64,000 bases of DNA from Hofstenia miamia (Eukaryota > Xenacoelomorpha > Acoela). The stretch lies in NCBI GenBank assembly GCA_004352715.1, contig SCFE01000118.1, forward strand, positions 1,369,671 through 1,433,670, written 5' to 3'. Below the pieces are notes generated by a model. That model was not told where the DNA came from. It saw only the letters and a program-made list of their open reading frames with translations, and ran no database searches. A program made the position numbers and the translations under genes. Of the stretch, positions 26,390 to 37,300 are shown piece after piece (position 1 is the first letter of the stretch; every line of letters starts with the position of its first letter).

Positions 26390-29300
26390 AATAATACGTG
26401 GGCGATACCAGTGTTGAGATATTCGGCAGGAATAGTTAGGTGGAACAAGAATGAACTGAGGGAATTAGACAGGGAGACAAGGAAGATACTAGCAGCAGAC
26501 AGAGCATTCAACTTAAATGGAGATGTAGATAGGCTGTACATGGCAAGGCATAAGGGAGGGAAAGGATTGCTAAGTGTGGAGAAGCAGAAGCACTAGGGCT
26601 AAAGGAATACGTAGAAGCACAACCTGGAGGGTCAATACTGGAGGTCACTAAGGAGTTAAGGAAGATAAGAACTGAGAGTGAAAAAAGACACCATACCTGA
26701 GTAGGATGGAATTAGAGAGACAAACAAGGTATAGGCAGAAGAAAATGCATGGAGAATACTGGAGGAACACAGAAAAATGTGACAAAGAAGAATGAAACAA
26801 GTGGTTAAAGAAGGCAGGACTAAGAAGAGAAACAGAAGCAATGATAATGGCAGCACAGGAAGAAGCAATAAGAACAAACTGGGTGAAGAAGCATATAGGC
26901 AGAAGAGCAGAAGTAAGTGATAAGTGTAGGCTATGTAAGAAAGAAGCGGAGACAGTAGTTCATCTGATAGCAGGGTGTGAGAAGTTGGCGCAGAATGAGT
27001 ATTAGTTCAAGCATGACAAGGTGGGACGAATGGTGCATTGGAGCTTGAGCAGGCAGCAAGGGCTAGAAGCAGGAGACAAGTGGTATGAGCATAAGCCATA
27101 GGGAGTCATAGAGAATGATAAAGTTAAGATACTGTGGGGCTTCAACATCCAGACAAGTAAAGTAATAGAAGTACGGAGACCAGACATAGTAGTGGTAGAC
27201 AAAGAGAAAAGATTGGGAACAGTGATAGACATAGCAGTACCAAAGGACAGGAATATAGAAAGTGACAACATTATCAGAGCCAGTGGAGCGGTAGTTAAAG
27301 AACTTAATGAAATCAAAAGGATCAAGATTCCATTTGCGAGTGAGCAGTCGATTGCACAGGAGGAGATCGCAGGCATGGAAGTAGAGTGACAGCGGGAAAG
27401 TGGAGAATTTGAGAAGGGCGTCTTTGTATGGCAAGGGAGAGCTCCATTTGAAGGCGCGCTTCTGGAAACGTTCCATGGAGTGGAACAAGGAACGGGAAGG
27501 CCACTAACAGGAAGAAGCATAGAGAAGAATGGCCCAAGGAATGTAATGTCTATAGATTCTCCAGGGAAGCTTTTTGGGAAACTTCTATGCATTATGGTGA
27601 AATGCCTACTTTCAAAGGTTAAGTTCGTTTTAAGTTTAAGTGTAGTTCCCGTTTACAACGTAACCGTGGTTCTTCAAACTCAGATTATAAATGATCACTT
27701 TGAAATGATTAAGAAATCGGGCGTTTTCCTATCCGCTTAGTAGCTGATAACTACCGAGCCAACCAGTTAACATTTGAAATGCTTAAGAATCTGAAGAAAC
27801 TTTTAGAAAACAAAAACGCTTATCAGAAAAGTCACTCAAACTGGATTTCATAAACATTTTAGACAGCCAAAATGTCTTGATAACTGCAGATTTTAATGAT
27901 ATTCGGAAGCTCTACAATTCTATCGAAAATTTCATTGAAAAGTTAAATTAAACTACATTCCAAGGCATGTTGCATTTAAAATTCCAGGCTTGTCACTTGA
28001 TTCCAACCATATTTGCGAGGCGGACAAAGGGAATTTTCAATTAATTTGTAATTTAGTGAATGTAACAATTTATTGCTATGTCTTTTTCAAAGAAGCCTAT
28101 TCACTTTGCACCCGTACTCGATTAAGCTTAATATTTCAAGTAATATCGACAAATATTTTAATTTTGGTGATATTCCAACAAAAGTATTTCTTGTTCTCAG
28201 CAATATTTTTATAAAGAATTCCTATATTTTACGAAATAACTTTTGTACAATTGATTCTATGCGAAAGATTTGTAAGTTTTAAAAATTTGCGTTGATTTTT
28301 TGTTTACATTTTTAGTTTTTGCTTGTAATGTTTGTTAATTTTTGGTTTAAATCAATAATCAGTAGTTGAACTGTATATGTATTATTTACACTTTTATTCC
28401 GAAATATACCTATCTTCCTTGAATTTAACATAAAATAATCCATTTGAATGTTTTATATANGAGATGAAATAGGAGCAGATGGAAGAGTAGGTAAAGGTGG
28501 AGAAAGGCTCAGCAAAGAGGAAAGCCAACAAAGATTTCTTGAAGCTCGGTGGCGGGGAAAAGAAATCAATCGCTGTTGGAGGGTTGAGAGTCAAGATGTA
28601 ATTAGCAGCAGTACAAGCACGATTGAAAAATGAGTGAAGGGTGCGATGTTTCTGGGGACGACGAATGGAGAAAGTGACAACATTATCAGAGCCAGTGGAG
28701 CGGTAGTTAAAGAACTTAATGAAATCAAAAGGATCAAGATTCCATTTGCGAGTGAGCAGTCGATTGCACAGGAGGAGATCGCAGGCATGGAAGTAGAGTG
28801 ACAGCGGGAAAGTGGAGAATTTGAGAAGGGCGTCTTTGTATGGCAAGGGAGAGCTCCATTTGAAGGCGCGCTTCTGGAAACGTTCCATGGAGTGGAACAA
28901 GGAACGGGAAGGCCACTAACAGGAAGAAGCATAGAGAAGAATGGCCCAAGGAATGTAATGTCTATAGATTCTCCAGGGAAGCTTTTTGGGAAACTTCTAT
29001 GCATTATGGTGAAATGCCTACTTTCAAAGGTTAAGTTCGTTTTAAGTTTAAGTGTAGTTCCCGTTTACAACGTAACCGTGGTTCTTCAAACTCAGATTAT
29101 AAATGATCACTTTGAAATGATTAAGAAATCGGGCGTTTTCCTATCCGCTTAGTAGCTGATAACTACCGAGCCAACCAGTTAAGAATCTGAAGAAACTTTT
29201 GGAAAACAAAAACGCTTATCAGAAAAGTCACTCAAACTGGATTTCATAAACATTTTAGACAGCCAAAATGTCTTGATAACTGCAGATTTTAATGATATTC

Positions 29301-32300
29301 GGAAACTCTACAATTCTATCGAAAATTTCATTGAAAAGTTAAATTAAACTACATTCCAAGGCATGTTGCATTTAAAATTCCAGGCTTGTCACTTGATTCC
29401 AACCATATTTGCGAGGCGGACAAAGGGAATTTTCAATTAATTTGTAATTTAGTGAATGTAACAATTTATTGCTATGTCTTTTTCAAAGAAGCCTATTCAC
29501 TTTGCACCCGTACTCGATTAAGCTTAATATTTCAAGTAATATCGACAAATATTTAAATTTTGGTGATATTCCAACAAAAGTATTTCTTGTTCTCAGCAAT
29601 ATTTTTATAAAGAATTCCTATATTTTACGAAATAACTTTTGTACAATTGATTCTATGCGAAAGATTTGTAAGTTTTAAAAATTTGCGTTGATTTTTTGTT
29701 TACATTTTTAGTTTTTGCTTGTAATGTTTGTTAATTTTTGGTTTAAATCAATAATCAGTAGTTGAACTGTATATGTATTATTTACACTTTTATTCCGAAA
29801 TATACCTATCTTCCTTGAATTTAACATAAAATAATCCATTTGAATGTTTTATATAGTGAATTTAGCTGATAAATTTTAAAATATATGATAGTAAGTCGTA
29901 TCTTAAGTATTACAAAGTTAGTCTGCGCTAGATTTTAATATTTTCTCGTTGTCATTGCCTCTGTTTAGAGTTAGCCTCGGTTAACACTAACGATATCATT
30001 TAATTGCTTACAATGATTATTAAAGCAATCATTTGAAAGAATTCTGATAATAACGTAGTAACAACATTCAAATAGAATATCTTTTCCCAGGATCTGATAA
30101 ACTATCGATTGGAATGATTCTCGGTTAAAAGATGCATTATTGTCTATAAACAAAAATCAAACAACTTTAAGAAGGGTGACAAAGACTACATCGATCTGTG
30201 GTTTCTAATAAATGCGAAAGTGATGTACTTGTAGCTTCACCTGTGTCGAAAAAACAAAGATCAAACTTTTCGTTTAGAAATCTTTGTATGTATCCACTAA
30301 TAAAATTTTTGTGATTATCTGTGATCATAACTTTTACAAAAACATGAAGAACATTTACAACACTGTTTGTAATAGATAGCATTTGATTTCTTTTAAGATT
30401 CTTACATGGTATTAATGAAAAAACTTCAGTACAAGAATGAAACACTCGCGAGATCATAAATGTACTACGTAAATGGCGAACTGTTAGTCATTTCATTAGG
30501 GTTCTAAGAAGTTAATAACATCTTTGAATTTTTGCATATATATAAAATAAAAGAATGTAATATACACATTAGAATATCTGCAAAGGTTTGGTTTTAAATA
30601 TGAAATATCTAACTGCTACTTAATAAATGAACAAAATATTTTCACAGCAGTGTAATTGTCAGAACTTTCACTTTCAACCAGTTTTAAATGATCTGCCAAA
30701 CATTTACTTGCTAACTTAATATGGATATTATTTTCTTCGTAGTTAGATATAAATGGGAAAATGTTTTCAAATTGTGAAAATGTAAATAATTTACATTTAG
30801 AAAGTAAGTCGTGTTTATATTTATCACTCGGAATTTTCATGGATACAACAATCAATTTAATTTCATAGTTTGTCAAGTTAATTTCAAAGGAACGTTCAAC
30901 CAGCATACCTTCACTATCAAGTTTAATAAATTTGAATTGGATTCTTTCACTCTGAGTGAATAATATTCTAGACTGCTGAAGTCGATAATTTTTTCAGATG
31001 TTAATAACATCACTAGTAGAAATTTTTTTAAGAACTTCGTCATCTTTTTCTTGTATAGCTTGCTTAACATTTTTCTCCCTGTAGACAGTTTTACTCCTAC
31101 ATGACTAGGATGTTCATTAAAAACTGTAGGAACAGCATGATATGCAACTTTCTTACTTTAAGAAGCTTACCCAGTTTGCTTAGCTCAGAAACAGCAGTAA
31201 GAACCAAAGTGCTTTTCACGCATACCGACATTTAGGGAAGGCTGAAAATGATCTCTTTTTAGGTTCTTAATCCACTCATTACGAATTCCTTTATTTGTTG
31301 GAAAACTTTAAACGCGCGTTTACTGTCTTGTAAGGTTGTGATAATTTGTTGAAAAGTGCACTGTTGCACACGTTCGAGGCATTTAAGGCCTAGTAATGTT
31401 TTACGCTTGCAATTGATGAGGGTTAGTCACGGAATTATTATCCGAATCAGAAATAACCCTCACTTTTATGAACACATTTAAGCGCTTCCAGGCCTATTAC
31501 TATAGGAGACGCTGGTTGGGGGCATGGAAATATAAACACCCAATATTTTGATGTTTTTCGTGTTCAGAAAATTCATTCAACAAGCATAAGAATTCTATTT
31601 GGCTGGACAATATATATACTAATAGTACACACACATGATGACTGATTGGCCAATGTTAGCTAGAATTATGTAAGATAGACAAAGCTTACAATAGAAATAT
31701 GGGCGGACATGGAATTATGNAAAATGTTTTCAAATTGTGAAAATGTAAATAATTTACATTTAGAAAGTAAGTCGTGTTTATATTTATCACTCGGAATTTT
31801 CATGGATACAACAATCAATTTAATTTCATAGTTTGTCAAGTTAATTTCAAAGGAAGGTTCAACCAGCATACCTTCACTATCAAGTTTAATAAATTTGAAT
31901 TGGATTCTTTCACTCTGAGTGAATAATATTCTAGACTGCTGAAGTCGATAATTTTTTCAGGTGTTAATAACATCACTAGTAGAAAATTTTTTAAGAACTT
32001 CGTCATCTTTTTCTTGTATAGCTTGCTTAACATTTTTCTCTCTGTAGACAGTTTTACTCCTACATGACTAGGATGTTCATTAAAAACTGTAGGAACAGCA
32101 TGATATGCAACTTTCTTACTTTAAGAAGCTTACCCAGTTTGCTTAGCTCAGAAACAGCAGTAAGAACCAAAGTGCTTTTCACGCATACCGACATTTAGGG
32201 AAGGCTGAAAATGATCTCTTTTTAGGTTCTTAATCCACTCATTACGAATTCCTTTATTTGTTGGAAAACTTTAAACGCGCGTTTACTGTCTTGTAAGGTT

Positions 32301-34260
32301 GTGATAATTTGTTGAAAAGTGCACTGTTGCACACGTTCGAGGCATTTAAGGCCTAGTAATGTTTTACGCTTGCAATTGATGAGGGTTAGTCACGGAATTA
32401 TTATCCGAATCAGAAATAACCCTCACTTTTATGAACACATTTAAGCGCTTCCAGGCCTATTACTATAGGAGACGCTGGTTGGGGGCATGGAAATATAAAC
32501 ACCCAATATTTTGATGTTTTTCGTGTTCAGAAAATTCATTCAACAAGCATAAGAATTCTATTTGGCTGGACAATATATATACTAATAGTACACACACATG
32601 ATGACTGATTGGCCAATGTTAGCTAGAATTATGTAAGATAGACAAAGCTTACAATAGAAATATGGGCGGACATGGAATTATGAACATACATGCACATACT
32701 CTTAGAATATACAACTGGTTTGTTATGGTTGGATAATTCATTATCACATGTATATACAGGGTGCGGAGAAAGTACCCGATCATTTAAAAATGTTAATTTA
32801 ATGAGTTGTGATGGGGGAAATAAAACAAAATTTATTACAAATTATCTCAATAAATCCATTTAACAGTTCTACCAATTATTTTTCAATATGACCACCTTTG
32901 GCGACGATTACTCTCTCGAGTCTACCTCTAAAGCTCTTTACTGCGGCACGGAACGTTTCTTGTGGAATTTTGGCCCATTGTCGCGCGAGGGACTTCTTCA
33001 GTGATTCCGTACTATCATGAGCTGTAGCGCACGCTTCCTTCTCCAAGATGGACCACACACAAAAGTCCAGAGGATTCAGGTCAGGCGATGAAGGAGGCCA
33101 CAATTCCTTCCTCCAAAACGCAGGAAAGTGACGCTCACACCAATCCTGAGTTTTATTCGCTGTGTGCGATGGCGCACCGTCCTGTTGAAAGGTANACAAT
33201 ATATATACTAATAGTACACACACATGATGACTGATTGGCCAATATGTTAGCTAGAATTATGTAAGATAGACAAAGCTTACAATAGAAATATGGGCGGACA
33301 TGGAATTATGAACATACATGCACATACTCTTAGAATATACAACTGGTTTGTTATGGTTGGATAATTCATTATCACATGTATATACAGGGTGCGGAGAAAG
33401 TACCCGATCATTTAAAAATGTTAATTTAATGAGTTGTGATGGGGGAAATAAAACAAAATTTNAATCATTACCTGCTAATTGTTTACAAATTCAAATCACG
33501 CGATCATTCCCTGGCAAATTCAAGTGAGCAAGCAAAATAACACGTCATATATCATTGAGGGGACAAAGTAACTGCAATGAAACTTAATCTCGAAATTACG
33601 AGGTGACGTCAAGGGCAGGGGCGCACCCAGCTTTTTTCTGAGGAGGGGAACTATTCTATATATATATAAATTTACTGAGACAGCATCTACTACGAAATAG
33701 CCAAAAAGATTACATTTAACAGTACGTGAGAATTTAGAGAAAATAATACCACTGCACGCTTTCAGAAAAACATTACAGTGATTAATAACGATTGAGAATA
33801 ACTGCGACAAGTTGTAATTGCATGTAATAGTGTCACTACTGTGAGAATAGATTTTACACGTCGGATAATGCCAAGGCTGGGCAATTCAGTCATCAGAATA
33901 ACAATTGAACGAACGACCACGAAGCAACTACACTCTTTTGACGAGAAAGACTACGACCTCATGTAGAATCACTAGTGGTGGACCTGAATGTAATACATGA
34001 GATATAATTCCTTCCTCTCCGGATCGGATTTAGTTACTCATAACTTAATGTAGTATCAGAGTATCAGAAAAATACAACTCGTTTTAAAAGACTATTTATT
34101 TTAAGATTGCACAAAAATTTCCCTACTTATATACAGAATTAACAAAAATCAATATTTACCTCAAGCACACATGAACAAAAAACTGAAATAACACAATCAG
34201 CGTCGCTTTATCTATTTGCACTCCCAATCGCGTTTTGACAACGGATTGCTTTTGATGCCA

Positions 34261-34300
<40 letters not shown>

Positions 34301-37300
34301 NNNNNNNNNNNNNNNNNNNNNNNNNNNNNNNNNNNNNNNNNNNNNNNNNNNNNNNNNNNNNNNNNNNNNNNNNNNNNNNNNNNNNNNNNNNNNNNNNNNN
34401 NNNNNNNNNNNNNNNNNNNNNNNNNNNNNNNNNNNNNNNNNNNNNNNNNNNNNNNNNNNNNNNNNNNNNNNNNNNNNNNNNNNNNNNNNNNNNNNNNNNN
34501 NNNNNNNNNNNNNNNNNNNNNNNNNNNNNNNNNNNNNNNNNNNNNNNNNNNNNNNNNNNNNNNNNNNNNNNNNNNNNNNNNNNATATATATATATATATA
34601 CCTCCCTCTCCGTAGTATGGTTTTTGCAAAAAAGTGCTACATAGAGGGCGGCGAGGAAAATTGTCCATAATAGAGGGATTTTGTGGGATTTTGGCCGAAA
34701 ATTAACTTTTTGGCTATTACTCCCTAAAAAATCCATCGATCCCTTAAATATTTTGCATGAAGGTAGTGACTACCAAAAGACTATGTCCTACAAAAATTCA
34801 GGAATTTATGTGGGAAATTCAGCTTATATGGTTATGTGGAAAAAATACATAGAGGGAGGTATTAGTATATATATATATATAGGCTGTGCATTGCAATGTA
34901 TATTTAGTTTGCTTATTTATGATATCATTGCTTGTCAATATGAGAAAGAATTGAGGCATACTGGATATAAAGAAATTGAAATGCTAATTTTGCTGTCTCA
35001 CGGTAAATCAATGCGTCAAACTGCAAACGATATAACTTGTTTATTGGCAGTGTTGCAAATATTAACAAAGCAGCGACCATCACATCAAAGAGACCTGGAT
35101 AATGTAGTGGAATGAAGAAAACAACTGATAGACAAGACCACATATTGCTGCGAAATCTAAAGAAGTCTTTAATGACACCTGCTGCACAGATGGACCGGCA
35201 ATGGCAGGATTCTAGTGTGAATGCTAGTACCCGTACAGTTCGACGACGCCTGCACATACTTTGCTTTGCAATGTCAAGTTTCGTATACTGCATAATTCGA
35301 CGTCGGCAGTGAAATGAAAAGCTTGCAGTTTGATAGAAATTTTGTTGATTGGACTGCAAAACTGGAGAAAGTTGTGTTTTTCCTACGAGGCGACTTTTGA
35401 GTGTCATGCAGTTTCTAAGTGAAGTCTATGACGTCCAATCGGTTTCTACCACCTCTACATGAGAAATGCATCCACCCCCACAAAAGTCATGTTCTGGGGC
35501 ATCATAAACTTGAATGGTCCTGGAAGCCTAAATGTCTGTGATGACATGATAAATGCATCTCAATACCTAAAAGTAATGCAACGCGTACACCACTTTAAAT
35601 GCAAGAGTAGCTCGATGAAGGTGACTTAATTTCATGCATGCAAGACAGTGCTCCCTATCACATTTTAAAAGATGTATGAGAACTATTTAATGAAAATTTT
35701 GTTAGTTTACTTGAGTGAGCAAGCAATTCGTCTGATTTAAATCCAATCGAGAATATATATTGGGCTTTTTGAACCGCTAAATTGACCAATGACAATACCA
35801 AGCAGGAAATTATATCAACAGTATTTCATCATTGTCATCCTAACCCCACGCTTCATGCCACAATCTAGTCGAATTGACGACATACCTCCCAAGATGACAG
35901 CAGTAACTGCCACAAAAGGTGGCAATGGAACTTATTAAGTGAACTGATGATATAGTTGACTAATTATATATAATATACTTAGTAGAAATGTGCATGTTTG
36001 TAAAATATATATGTAAATGTCAACTACTGCGTATCATTGCAGCTAACCATATAAATAGGCGCACATTAGTAGATATCTCCATCATTAGCAACACTGCAGC
36101 AACGTATCGTTGTAAAAGTATGCTTAATAAATTTCTTAGATAAGAACAATTTCAAAATCATAGGTCTCTGTCCGCAACGTATTTTGCAACTCGTGATGCT
36201 CGTAAAACTTCCTCAATAATTCTCGCGGTCACTACTGCATGCAATTTAGTAGCTATCGCCTTCAGTGAATTTAAAGACAAAATTATTAAAACACAAACAA
36301 TAATTTCAGGCATGCAGATTGATAAAAATCGAGTTAGGAATCTTTGGAAATTTTACCGAGATTATCAAGTTTAGAGAAATCTGCCATTAAGAAGTAACCT
36401 CCTTCGGGAACATGTGGTACAAACCCGAAATCCTTGAGCATTTTAACGACTTCGGAACGATTTCTTCCCATTTCTTCCTGCACCCAAGTAAAATAACTTT
36501 CTTTTGTTCCTAAGATTTTTAATTCTTTTTCTAATCCAACAGCTACAGCTTCCTAAAAAGAAACCACATACACTTCACGTTTACGATTACTTTACGTTAA
36601 TTTTAACAGTGAAAAATGAGATATTTGCAAAATATCCAGCAAAAAGGATGCACAAAAAGGTACACATGCATTAATGAAAACTTCCTCGGTTGCTAAAAAT
36701 TGAGATATTCATCTTCCAGGGCATGGATGACAAAAAGCGGATCATAGTATCTTCTATTAAGCTCCCTTATGCACCTCATATTGAATCAATTGTATGAACA
36801 AATAATATTGAAAGTTGGAGAATTTGCTCATGTATTAGTGGGAAAAAAATTTTAAAACATAGAAATGAATCTTATCTCTACATTTTTAAAATTTATTTAT
36901 GAGCTCAACTAAACATGGGTCTTAAAAACACTAGTATGGTGCATAGTATAAGATGCTTCCACACAACTGCCAATTTGCAACGAATTCAATATGAGATTGG
37001 AAAATGAATAATGAAAAAGAATTACCTGTAAAATAGTTGGCGCAGTGTAGATGCAATTTTGATGAACAGCTGTTAAATAAGACAGGAGACTCTTTGGACC
37101 AATCGTCCATCCCAACTAAATGGAAATTAAAACTATTTTAAAGATAGAAGCATACCTTCCAACCAGTAACATTGAAAGTCTTTCCAGCACTTCCCATAGT
37201 TAGAGTACGTTCCCACATTCCAGGAAGTGTGGCTAAAAACAGCAATTAATGCGCTATGTAGAACTATTCACAAAATAGAAAAGTAAGGCAGTGGATTTCA

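Noticed and set aside
26192-26596. A single 134-codon gene with an Asn run
   Set aside because: The Asn run is the (AAT)n microsatellite. The frame merely fuses the end of the Gypsy-like relic to the start of the REL LINE fragment.
27002-27592. 196-codon minus-strand frame (Ser/Leu/Pro-rich)
   Set aside because: Antisense shadow of the REL LINE and duplicated block. No family resemblance in that frame.
36160-36300. Search for the KYAT3 last exons directly after exon 8
   Set aside because: No frame here continues the enzyme. The true exons were found at 21.3 and 19.7 kb.
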